A stretch of DNA of 64,000 nucleotides, taken from assembly GCA_964019135.1 (NCBI GenBank), contig OZ025257.1, forward strand, positions 42,983,798 to 43,047,797, in the 5' to 3' direction. Source of the DNA: Arenicola marina (Eukaryota; Annelida; Polychaeta; Arenicolidae). Shown one piece after another: positions 23,464 through 33,286 of this stretch (position 1 is the first letter of the stretch; the number at the start of each line of letters is the position of its first letter). Under the pieces are notes generated by a model, which did not search any database, had not been told where the DNA came from, and worked only from the letters and a program-made list of their open reading frames with translations. The translations under genes and the position numbers were made by a program.

Positions 23464-23575
23464 CTGTTGTAACTTCATCTTGCCTTTAGTGTGTGACGCT
23501 GTCCCAAGTGTTGTGTGAGCTCTTTGTCTGGTAGCGGCTGCACAGCAAGCGTTGTCCTGTGGCGTATCTTAGTTC
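23464..23575 (-). other. Exon-like block, copy 2 (acceptor lost)
   Basis: Same 112-bp length and about 95% identical to 2147-2258, with the donor GTAGGTAACG intact (23463 downward). The acceptor AG is changed to GG (CTTCGGGAACTAAG), so normal splicing into this copy should fail. As with copy 1, a related minisatellite lies a few hundred bases beyond the donor side. Confidence 0.45.
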
Positions 23576-24809
23576 CCGAAGTAAAGCAAGGGGTCCAGTT
23601 ATGTGAACGTTGAAACTGAACCAAATTTGTCTTCCATTGTGAAAAACAATGTCACATGAAAATGGCATTACTATATCCACATACTTTTAAAATTACGAAA
23701 ACGTTCGTGGAAAACAAGGATACAAAGACTGCATCGGGAATCAAACTGACCTATCAGAGGGGAGAATGTTTTCGGACCTACTAAACTATGAACAAATTAT
23801 CAATTATTTTCCATATTACATTAGATGAAAATTATTATCCATATTACATTATACCAAACATTCTGAATATCACGACACAGTATCCGTATTACATAATATC
23901 AGCATCCCCATCAGTTCGATCAGTATCAATAATATATCAACTATTACTATAGATATTCTTACCACCCAACCATGCCACGTCTTAATCGCAATGGACCATC
24001 TCTTCTTATGACGTCAGGCCTTAGACCTCGGGCAGTCGGAAGCACATGTCGTGGCCTGAGCATCCTTTAAACAGGACATCTTGACTCAAAGTAAATAACC
24101 ACAAGGACCTATGTTAATGTAATTACTGCTTATATGCCACATGACATGATGACATGGTAGAAAGTATGAACGTAATCATTAGAAGTATTATATCTGGAAG
24201 ACTAACTGATAAATAAGTGTTCATATCCTCCAATGTTTATAACAATGTTATCATGGTCACAGAGTTAAAAAACATCGAAAAACATAATGCTTGTTGAAGG
24301 AGGAATTTATCAATCTGTCACAATATATGCACCTGGCATATATAATACTATCGTTTAGGTGAACTAGAATGAAGGTAGAAATTCAAAGCATTAATGTCTT
24401 GAAAAAAGGACTGATATTTAGGCCAATTCATTACATATAGGTCGTATCATTACATGGGACCAAAGTGGCAGGATCTGACAGTATCAACGTGTTGTGTTAT
24501 CGCCAAAGTTACCTAGTCGAACACTGCAGTGACATTTGTTGTCCAAACCTATTTATATTGTGATTTGGTGGCTCCTGCAAGAAACTAGAAGACAACAATT
24601 AGCATATGTATGTCGGTGTGCAGGTAATAAGAGAAGCTTCTTGGTCTGTAGAATGTATATTTACACGCATTAGTCACCTGATGATGGCCTCCTGCTCCCA
24701 CTTACGTCTTTTGTTAATATATGATACATGGCATCTAGAAAGTTTATCACTACACATGTGTAAGTGTCCCTCGGAAAACTAATGTAATTGTAACCATCAA
24801 CTGGAATTA
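23576..24809. other. AT-rich non-coding sequence
   Basis: No supported gene, repeat array or RNA. Composition is typical of intron or intergenic DNA. Short frames near 24.7 kb lack similarity that I recognise. Confidence 0.5.
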
Positions 24810-25143
24810 TTATACAATGTCGAAATGTGCAAGTCGTAAAAGTGCCATAGCCAAGGCTTGCACTGAAGTGTCTGGGGTCACAACCACCGCAGTTCCCTTG
24901 GACCATCGCCCGTCTGGACCGCCCATTGGGCTGGAGTGTGAGGCTGTTGGGGTGGGGTGGAAGGGGAAGGGGCGAAGGGGTAGGGTGGAAGGCGGGGGAT
25001 ACCGGACGGTGTAAAGCGTCTTAGACGCTTTGTGTCTCGCTTGGTTACTGTCGTCACCCAGCTGGTTTGCCATCCGCTGGAACACCGGAGGCATGTGTTC
25101 CGCCGGCAGCAGCGGGAGAGCCATTAGGCGGCGGCAAATCTAA
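24810..25143 (-). CDS. Exon-like frame with LPLLPAEHMPPVF motif
   Basis: On the minus strand an acceptor-like TACTTTTAG precedes ICRRLMALPLLPAEHMPPVF, then QRMANQLGDDSNQARHKA, after which the peptide turns Pro/Ser/Thr-rich and loses coding character. The LPLLPAEH-PP-F wording resembles a conserved segment near the end of Mutator-like transposases in invertebrates, but this is from memory of the motif only. It lies on the same strand as the SET fragments at 26.7-28.3 kb and could be part of the same transcription unit. Confidence 0.3.
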
Positions 25144-25485
25144 AAGTATAGAGACCAAACACAAAGACAGCTTGGTAATAAAATGTTACAGAACTTGTGA
25201 AGTATCTTTGAGAATTCATTGAGTAGGGAGTAGCAGTCACCGACGCCGTATACCTTTAGTAGAAACGGACATTCCTTGCCACTGGAGTCCCAGCGTCGTA
25301 TATGTAGCCCATCTGAAAGTGCAATCTCTTAGACGCGCCCGTATATAGCCTGAAATATCATGTTATATAAATAAGGTGCGCTGTATAGGAGTTAATCCGT
25401 TTATATGTATATTCAAATAATTCACAACTATGGCTACTGTGGAGTGGCTTTCACTAACCTGCCTAAGTGGAACAGCCAGCCTTTC

Positions 25486-25677
25486 ATTTGGACGCCGGGC
25501 AGTACCTCGCGGACGTCGGGCAGTCGCAGACGTCTGGCAGTACCTCAAGGATGTCGGGCAGTCGCGGACGTCGGGCAGTACCTCAAGGACGTCGGGCAGT
25601 ACATCGCGGACGTCAGGCAATACCTCGCGGACGTCGGGCAGTACCTTGCGGACGTCGGGCAGTACCTCGCGCACGGC
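25486..25677. repeat. 21-bp minisatellite, about 9 units
   Basis: Unit CGGGCAGTACCTCGCGGACGT, with shorter CGGGCAGTCGCGGACGT-like forms at the left. On the minus strand a 7-residue repeat (VREVLPD) stays open. It abuts the 53-bp array. Confidence 0.9.
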
Positions 25678-26512
25678 CTGCCACATGGCCGCCTCACAGT
25701 CTGCCAGGACCTGGACGACGGCGGGCGGCCCTGCCACATGGCCGCCTCACAGTCTGCCAGAACCTGGACGACGGCGGGCGGACCTGCCACATGGCCGCCT
25801 CACAGTCTGCCAGGACCTGGACCATGGCGGGCGGACCTGCCACATAGCCGCCTCACAGCCTGCCAGGACCTGGACGACGGCGGGCGGACCTGCCACATGG
25901 CCGCCTCACAGTCTGCCCGGACCTGGACGACGGCGGGCGGACCTGCCACATGGCCGCCTTACAGTCTGCCAGGACCTGGACCATGGCGGGCGGACCTGCC
26001 ACATGGCCGCCTCACAGCCTGCCAGGACCTGGACGACGGCGGGCGGACCTGCCACATGGCCGCCTCACAGTCTGCCAGGACCTGGACGACGGCGGGCGGA
26101 CCTGCCACATGGCCGCCTCACAGTCTGCCCGGACCTGGACCATGGCGGGCGGACCTGCCACATGCCCGCCTCACAGTCTGCCAGGACCTGGGCGACGGCG
26201 CGCGGACCTGCCACATGGCCGCCTCACAGTCTGCCAGGACCTGGACGACGGCGGGCGGACCTGCCACATGGCCGCCTCACAGTCTGCCAGGACCTGGACC
26301 ATGGCGGGCGGACCTGCCACATGGCCGCCTCACAGTCTGCCAGGACCTGGGCGACGGCGCGCGGACCTGCCACATGGCCGCCTCACAGTCTGCCTGGACC
26401 TGGACGACGGCGCGCGGACCTGCCCCATGGCCGCCTCACAGTCTGCCAGGACCTGGACGACGGCGGGCGGACCTGCCACATGGCCGCCTCACAGTCTGCC
26501 AGGAAAAAGCAC
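25678..26512. repeat. 53-bp minisatellite, about 15.5 units
   Basis: Unit CTGCCACATGGCCGCCTCAC, AGTCTGCCAGGACCTGGAC, then GACGGCGGGCGGAC. Starts are exactly 53 bp apart (25678, 25731, 25784). Variation alternates GACGACGG and GACCATGG types, suggesting two- and three-unit higher-order blocks. Because 53 is not a multiple of three, successive units shift frame, and all the long frames here are artefacts. Confidence 0.95.
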
Positions 26513-26689
26513 AGCGCAAACGACGCCCGGACGACCTTAAATGTAACTGAGGAACCTGAAAGAATGGATATAATGTATAACAATATAAACCATACAACGT
26601 GAGCCCGGACAACCTTAATTATAGGAATTGATATAACATATAATAATAAAATCAATAGGACAACGTATAATACTAAACATGTAACATCT

Positions 26690-27324
26690 CTGAAGATGTT
26701 CCATGATGTGATCGGTAGTAAGAAATACTGTCGTAGACAACGTGGCCAAGTCGTTCTACGAAGCGCACGATGAATTCCCTGTCCGGACAGGGTTCATTCA
26801 GCCCGAGGGCGATACCATTGGCCAGGGCGCTCAGTCTCCTCCGTGACACCATTGGCCAGGGCGCTCAGTCTCCTCCGTGACACCATTGGCCAGGGCGCTC
26901 AGTCTCCTCCGTGACACCATTGGCCAGGGCGCTCAGTCTCCTCCGTGACACCATTGGCCAGGGCGCTCAGTCTCCTCCGTGACGGGCAGTATGTGTGTGA
27001 AGCCAAGACCGGAGTCCCGAGTCTGGGTGTGCCAGGCCTGCAGCTGGGCGGGAGTAAAGTCGGGGAAAAAAAGCTCCAGGTGGCTTGTCGCGTATACTGC
27101 TTGAAGCAGGCAGGGCACACGCCATAATAGAACAACAGTTCCTTGTCTGGGCGGATGTCCCTCGTCGCAAAGAACACGATCGTGGGGGAGCCATCCACCA
27201 CCGTCACCCGTCTACGAACATTGGGATGAGGCTTGGAGTGGTTTATGAGCCTCCCAACGAATCGTTTGTCGTGTTTGGACGGGTTCACCACATGGTGTAT
27301 ACCTTGATGCTTGAATATGTACAT
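26690..27324 (-). pseudogene. SET-domain (KMT5A-like) fragment joined to a Cys-x2-Cys segment
   Basis: The minus strand reads RFVGRLINHSKPHPN, DGSPTIVFFATRDI and DKELLFYYG. These are the NHS and ELL-YG blocks of the C-terminal half of a SET lysine methyltransferase, closest in wording to KMT5A/SETD8. It continues directly into VCPACFKQYTR and, in a neighbouring frame, a segment ending LANGIALGLNEPCPDREF and VERLGHVVYD. The N-terminal SET half is missing. Relative to the second copy at 28 kb there is a one-base deletion after the QYTR codons, and a 34-bp minisatellite has expanded inside the frame. Catalytic function is not expected from this piece. It may be an exon of a decayed multi-copy gene. 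Confidence 0.65.
26814..26983. repeat. 34-bp minisatellite inside the SET-linked exon, 5 units
   Basis: Unit ACCATTGGCCAGGGCGCTCA plus GTCTCCTCCGTGAC, repeated at 26814, 26848, 26882, 26916 and 26950. The same sequence is single-copy in the sister exon at 28076-28109, so the expansion arose within exon sequence. Each unit shifts the frame by one. Confidence 0.95.
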
Positions 27325-27337
27325 GTATGAAGTGTCA

Positions 27338-27757
27338 GGTCAGGTTCTTCAGGGGCCTGACCAGGTTCTTCAGGGATCTGACCAGGTTCTTCAGAGACCT
27401 GACCAGGTTCTTCAGGGACCTGGTCAGGTTCTTCAGAGACCTGACCAGGTTCTTCAGGGACCTGGTCAGGTTCTTCAGGGACCTGACCAGGTTCTTCAGG
27501 GATCTGACCAGGTTCTTCAGGGACCTGACCAGGTTCTTCAGGGACCTGGTCAGGTTCTTCAGGGACCTGGTCAGGTTCTTCAGGGACCTGGTCAGGTTCT
27601 TCAGGGACCTGACCAGGTTCTTCAGGGACCTGACCAGGTTCTTCAGGGACCTGGTCAGTTTCTTCAGGGACCTGACCAGGTTCTTCAGGGACCTGGTCAG
27701 GTTCTTCAGGGACCTGACCAGATTCTTCAGGGACCTGACCAGGTTCTTCAGCGGGTC
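27338..27757. repeat. 21-bp minisatellite with two mirror-related cores, about 20 units
   Basis: Unit CAGGTTCTTCAGGGACCTGAC. The unit junction is either ACCTGACCAGGT or ACCTGGTCAGGT, and these two 12-mers are exact reverse complements of each other. Both types are interspersed. The plus-strand 7-residue repeats (VLQGPDQ, FFRDLTR) are artefacts. Confidence 0.93.
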
Positions 27758-27976
27758 AGCCGCCGCCGGGTCAGTGGGTCAGCCGCCGCAGGGTCAGCAG
27801 GTCAGCCGCCGCAGGGTCAGCGGGTCAGCCGCCGCAGGGTCAGCAGGTCAGCCGCCGCAGGGTCAGCGGGTCAGCTGCCTCAGGGTCAGCGGGTCAGCCG
27901 CCGCAGGGTCAGCGGGTCAGCCGCCGCAGGGTCAGCGGGCTGCGGCGGGCGCGGGCGAAGCTAAGCGGGTCAGCCG
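27758..27976. repeat. 23-bp minisatellite, about 9 units
   Basis: Unit GGGTCAGCGGGTCAGCCGCC plus GCA, with GGGTCAGCAGG variants. It abuts the 21-bp array on the left and the second SET-linked exon copy on the right. The internal doubling of GGGTCAGC suggests a shorter ancestral unit. Confidence 0.9.
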
Positions 27977-27992
27977 CCGCTGATGTGTATTG

Positions 27993-28268
27993 TCATATAC
28001 AGCGTGGCCAAGTCGTTCCGAAAGACGCACGGTGAAGTTTCTGTCCGGACATGGTATATCCAACCCGAGGGCGATACCATTGGCCAGGGCGCTCAGTCTC
28101 CTCCGTGACGTGCATTATGTGCGTGAAGCCAGGCACGGAGTCCCGAGTCTGGGTGTCCTTGGCCTGCAGTTGGGCGGGACTCGAGTGGGGAAAATACTGC
28201 TCCAGATGGTTTGTCCGCGTATACTGCTTGAAGCAGGCAGGGCACACATTGGCAGTACGACCAGACAT
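27993..28268 (-). pseudogene. Second copy of the Cys-x2-Cys exon of the SET-linked gene
   Basis: On the minus strand an acceptor-like CTTTATAG precedes ATGTCTGGTCG; the frame reads VCPACFKQYTRTNHLEQYFP, SPAQLQAKDTQTRDSVPGFT and TEETERPGQWY, ending at a TGA at the left edge. Another frame of the same DNA reads RLSALANGIALGLDIPCPDR and SERLGHAVYD, matching the first copy, so which frame is real downstream is unclear. CPAC followed by H residues may bind zinc. No SET segment precedes this copy. The two copies are about 1 kb apart, split by the 21- and 23-bp arrays. Confidence 0.55.
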
Positions 28269-28280
28269 CTATAAAGGAAA

Positions 28281-29060
28281 AGGAGAACAGTCATTAACAA
28301 AGTACCTATGGATCTATTCTAAGGGTAATATGCTACTGCTCTACAGTGGCGTAGCACGAGGCTCAAAACAGTGTTTATAACCATGCCGGCCGATCTGCCT
28401 GACGTGGGGGGGGGGGGTATAGGCGCCTTCCCCACCGCCCAGCCAAATAGAAAAGGTATCATTTACATTTAACACAGTGTAGAACTCAGTTAGATCTATC
28501 CGCACATAACAACTAGGTCACGATAAGTCTGTCGTAAGGGGGACAGGGGGGGGGGGTAATCTATTGAGGCTTACACTCTCGTGAACGTTACCAGGATTAG
28601 GCTTAAATTAAAGGTCTTACACTCTCCTAGATGTCGCCAAAGGGATCGACGGCTAACCAGTCTCAATGGCAAGGTACCGGTCAGAAAATGAAAACATGTA
28701 ATAAAATCCTATGCCGGTCTTCAAGTGTGACGGGCGGGTCGTGCGCCTTTCCCCACCACCCCTCTAGATAAAGGGTTGGCGCATTAAAATTAAATTATAA
28801 AAGTAAATTTATATTTACATATAGGATAGTCTCCACAATAAATGTTTTAAAGCCTCGAGCTGATACTCTTCGAATCCTTGAGTGTAATGACAGGTAGAAT
28901 ATCTTGAAGACTGTTTCTATGTTAGAAGAGCTGGTCAGGTAATTAGCAAACGGTAATTATCGGGTTTATAATGGAAGGACGTCCGCTTGTGCAAACTCCT
29001 GGATATGGAAGTATCGGGCAACCGATCAACCAACGGCTTAATTTCAGCTTCTTCTACAGC
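28281..29060. other. Non-coding sequence with two G-runs
   Basis: No supported gene. Runs of 10 or more G lie at about 28407-28417 and 28544-28556, each followed by TA. The rest is mixed to AT-rich. Confidence 0.5.
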
Positions 29061-29077
29061 GTGGACAATGTGTGGGA

Positions 29078-30568
29078 CATAAGGTCGTGTGGCGGTACAT
29101 GGTGCGATAAGGTCGTGTGGCGGTACATGGTGCGATAAGGTCGTGTGGCGGTACATGGTGCGATAAGATCGTGTGGCGGTACATGGTGTGATAAGATCGT
29201 GTGGCGGTACATGGTGCGATAAGGTCGTGTGGCGGTACATGGTGCGATAAGGTCGTGTGGCGGTAAATGGTGCGATAAGATCGTGTGGTGGTACATGGTG
29301 CCATACGGTCGTGTGGCGGTACATGGTGCGATAAGGTCGTGTGGCGGTACATGGTGTAATAAGGTCGTGTGGCGGTACATGGTGCGATAAGGTCGTGTGG
29401 CGGTACATGGTGCGATAAGGTCGTGTGGCGGTACATGGTGCGATAAGGTCGTGTGGCGGTACATGGTGCTATAAGGTCGTGTGGCGGTACATGGTGCCAT
29501 AAGGTCGTGTGGCGGTACATGGTGCGATAAGGTCGTGTGGCGGTACATGGTGCTATAAGGTCGTGTGGCGGTACATGGTGCCATAAGGTCGTGTGGCGGT
29601 ACATGGTGCAATAAGGTCGTGTGGCGTTACATGGTGCGATAAGGTCGTGTGGCGGTACATCGTGCTATAAGGTCGTGTGGCGGTACATGGTGCCATAAGG
29701 TCGTGTGGCGGTACATGGTGTGATAAGGTCGTGTGGCGGTACATGGTGCGATAAGGTCGTGTGGCGGTACATGGTGTAATAAGGTCGTGTGGCGGTACAT
29801 GGTGCGATAAGGTCGTGTGGCGGTACATGGTGCGATAAGGTCGTGTGGCGGTACATGGTGCCATAATGTCGTGTGGCGGTACATGGTGCGATAAGGTCGT
29901 GTGGCGGTACATCGTGCTATAAGGTCGTGTGGCGGTACATGGTGCCATAAGGTCGTGTGGCGGTACATGGTGTGATAAGGTCGTGTGGCGGTACATGGTG
30001 CGATAAGGTCGTGTGGCGGTACATGGTGTAATAAGGTCGTGTGGCGGTACATGGTGCGATAAGGTCGTGTGGCGGTACATGGTGCCATAATGTCGTGTGG
30101 CGGTACATGGTGCGATAAGGTCGTGTGGCGGTACATGGTGTCATAATGTCGTGTGGCGGTACATGGTGCCATAAGGTCGTGTGGCGGTACATGGTGCGAT
30201 AACGTCGTGTGGCGGTACATGGTGCTATAAGGTCGTGTGGCGGTACATGGTGCGATAAGGTCGTGTGGCGGTACATGGTGCTATAAGGTCGTGTGGCGGT
30301 ACATGGTGCGATAAGGTCGTGTGGCGGTACATGGTGCCATAAGGTCGTGTGGCGGTACATGGTGCGATAAGGTCGTGTGGCGGTACATGGTGCGATAAGG
30401 TCGTGTGGCGGTACATGGTGCCATAAGGTCGTGTGGCGGTACATGGTGCCATAAGATCGTGTGGCGGTACATGGTGCCATAAGGTCGTGTGGCGGTACAT
30501 GGTGCGATAAGATCGTGTGGCGGTACATGGTGCGATAAGGTCGTGTGGCGGTACATGGTGCGATAGGT
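29078..30568. repeat. 28-bp minisatellite, about 53 units, with 252-bp higher-order repeat
   Basis: Unit GGTCGTGTGGCGGTACATGG plus TGCGATAA. The variable position is TG(C/T)(G/C/T/A)ATAA. The rare ACATCGTGCTATAA unit occurs at about 29658 and 29910, 252 bp (9 units) apart, within a block duplicated as a whole. Minus-strand peptides (MYRHTTLSHHVPPHDL) are artefacts. Confidence 0.97.
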
Positions 30569-31043
30569 ACAAAGTTAAGAATTTGATTTGATTTGATTTG
30601 TTTGGGGCTTAACGGCACTTTCAGCCTGGAAGGCTATATCGTGCCATATTGGTTTAGGGTTATTCTAAATAACTCAAGAGTCCATATTAAAACCCTGAAT
30701 ATCAATACATGTGATATGAATAAAACCATGAATGCAGTCTTTGTGGAATCGATCCATAGATCAATAAAACCCTGAGAATATCAAGTAATATCATTGAGCA
30801 GATCGTCATAAAACCATGAAAGTGAAGAATGGTGAAACGATAAAGACAACAAATTGTCAGAATATAAAACCATGAGTTGGTTTTTAAAACCAAGCTTTTG
30901 AGATTAATAATTACAGCAAAATGCACTGTTTGGCAGTAAACGTTGAATATATCATATGCATTTGACTAGATTTATTGTAGATAAATGATCTAAAATCTTT
31001 TGCACTGTTTGGCTGTAAACGTTGACTAGATATATCATATGCA

Positions 31044-33286
31044 CTAGACTAGATTTATTGCAGATAAATAATCTAAAATCTTTTGCTGTGGTATATTATT
31101 AAATAGTTCTTTCATAGTTTCTGCTCTGTAATATTGATCCCTTGTCTGTTGAAAGTCAACACACCTCAACAGAATGTGCTCCACAGTCAGGGGTTCCTGA
31201 CAGGGAACACACTCGGGAGGTGGTTCTCCTTTGAGGAGATAGCAATGGGTAAGGTACGTATGTCCAATTCGGAGTCCTTGAATGACAACGTCCCTCCGCC
31301 TACCGCGGATTCTTGGCCGTTTGGTACCCACAGTAGGCTGAAGCCGTTGCAATTTGTTGGAGGATTGCTCGTCCCAGGACGACTGCCAATTTTTAGTAAT
31401 TTCGTTTTGGATGTACGGCTTCAAGTCCGAGTATGGAAACTGGACTGGAAGGACGTCGTCATTTAGAGCTTCTTTGGCGGCAGCGTCTGCTAGACTGTTG
31501 CCCTCTATGCCTATATGGCTAGAGATCCAGCAGAACACTACCGCCTTTCCATTGCATATTAAATCCTGACATTTTATGAGTATATCTTGTATTAAGGGAT
31601 TTTCATATTTCCGATATTTTATGGCTGGTATACAGGATAATGAATCTGAATAGATGATAAATTTATCATGTAGTGATTTTTCTATATATTCAAGTGCCAT
31701 CAGTAGAGCTATTGCTTCTGCGGTGTATATAGAACATTGGTCTGGGAGGCGGTTGATGCACTGGTGTTCACCAGCCACAGCTGCAGCGGCAACCCTGTGG
31801 GAGTCTTTTGAGCCATCGGTATATATAGAGAAATGGTTGGGGTGTTGATTGTGTATAGTATGTTTAAGTTCTATAAATTGTGATGGGTCTGTGTCAGATT
31901 TGTTGTAAGTTGTTAGTTCTAACAGAACTTTTGGAGATTCCATTTCCCATGGTGGGATTTCTGGGAGGTGCCAGGTTCGTATATCGTTGAAATTGATATT
32001 GTATCTTGTCAAAAGGTTATTGACTCGAATTCCAAAGGTGGGTATTGTCTTTGGTTTGTTTTCAAATAGTGTTGTAAACTTTGGATGGAATACGTCTTCA
32101 AAGGTAGGATTATTGGGATTCGTTTTGAGCTTAAGTGCGTATTGTAGTGCTAATTTATCTCTACGGTAGTATAGAGATGGCTCAGCAGACTCCACGTACA
32201 GGCTTTCCGCAGGAGATGTGCGGAAAGCTCCCAGACATAAACGAAGTGCTTGGTTGTGCACATGGTCAAGCATCTGCAAATATGATTTGCGTGCTGATCC
32301 GTAAATCATCGACCCATAATCCAGCCGTGACCGTATCAGGGCTCTGTAGATATTTAATAATGTCTCTCTTTCTGTTCCCCATTCTGTATTAGATAGCACT
32401 TTAATTATATTAAGTGCTTTGGTACATTTCTGTTTTAATTGTTTAATATGGGGTATTTGATCCCCATTCATTTTAAGTTCAGGTTCCGGATGGAGTTTCC
32501 GGAGTTGACAGAAGTGCATACACACTGTTTTAGTTTTTGAAAATTTAAATCCATTCTCATCGCACCATTGTTGTAACTTATTGAGGTTCATTTGTAATTG
32601 CCGTTCTATTGTGTGCATATGTTTGGACCTGAAACAGGCCAAAAAGTCATCAACAAATAGAGAAGGATCTATGTTATTAGTGAGACATTTTATGATGCTG
32701 TTGATTTTAATACTAAAAAGGGTTACAGATAAGATACTGCCTTGGGGAACCCCCATCTCCTGATCGTATACTTCGGAGAGGGTAGTTCCGACCCTTGTCT
32801 GAAATAGACGTCTGTTTAGGAATTCTTGAATAAAATTTGGCATATGACCTCTGAGTCCCATATCATGGAGGTCTTTTAAAATACCATATTTCCATGTGGT
32901 GTCATATGCCTTTTCAAGGTCAAAGAATACTGCCACCACGCGTTTTTTTTGATGAATGCCTCGCGTATATAGGTCTCCAATCGTATTAAATTATCGGTGG
33001 TATTTCTGTTTTGTCGAAAGCCACTCTGGAACTTAGTGATGATATTATTTGTTTCCAGAAAATATGTAAGGCGGTTATTTATCATCTTTTCTAGTGTTTT
33101 ACATATACAACTTGTAAGAGCTATTGGTCGGTAGGAAGAAGGATTGGTGTGATCCTTCCCAGGCTTAGGGATAGGAATGACTATCGCCTTTTTCCACGAT
33201 GGGGGTATTTGCCCGGTTTGCCAAATGAAGTTGAATATGTCGAGAAGAAGTTCCAAGGATGTATCGGGTAGTTGTTTCAGGAATTG
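31044..33286 (-). pseudogene. LINE reverse transcriptase and RNase H (second half of the polyprotein)
   Basis: In the same frame after the TAA: QFLKQLPDTS, LLDIFNFIWQTGQIPPSWKK and SSYRPIALTSCICKTLEKM. A frame change occurs in the eight-base A/T run at 32942-32949. Then come VFFDLEKAYDTTW, GVPQGSILSVTLF, catalytic FVDD (SLFVDDFLAC), and RNase H with its four acidic positions (IYTDGSKDS, AEAIALLMALE, IIYSDSLS, GNSLADAAAKEA). A C-x2-C...H...C motif (CVPCQEPLTVEHILLRC) precedes the stop at 31044. One stop plus one homopolymer shift separate it from an uninterrupted frame; the homopolymer change could also be a sequencing error. Confidence 0.9.

Noticed and set aside
25405-26602. Plus-strand frames of 380-390 codons (GGPATWPPHSLPGPG repeats)
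   Set aside because: Produced by the 53-bp array, which shifts frame each unit; three frames are open at once.
27311-27983. Two plus-strand frames of about 217 codons (VLQGPDQ and FFRDLTR repeats)
   Set aside because: Artefacts of the 21- and 23-bp arrays; the real coding signal nearby is on the minus strand.
29044-30618. Overlapping minus-strand frames of 90-230 codons with HHVPPHDL repeats
   Set aside because: 28-bp units read in rotating frames; no independent coding signal.
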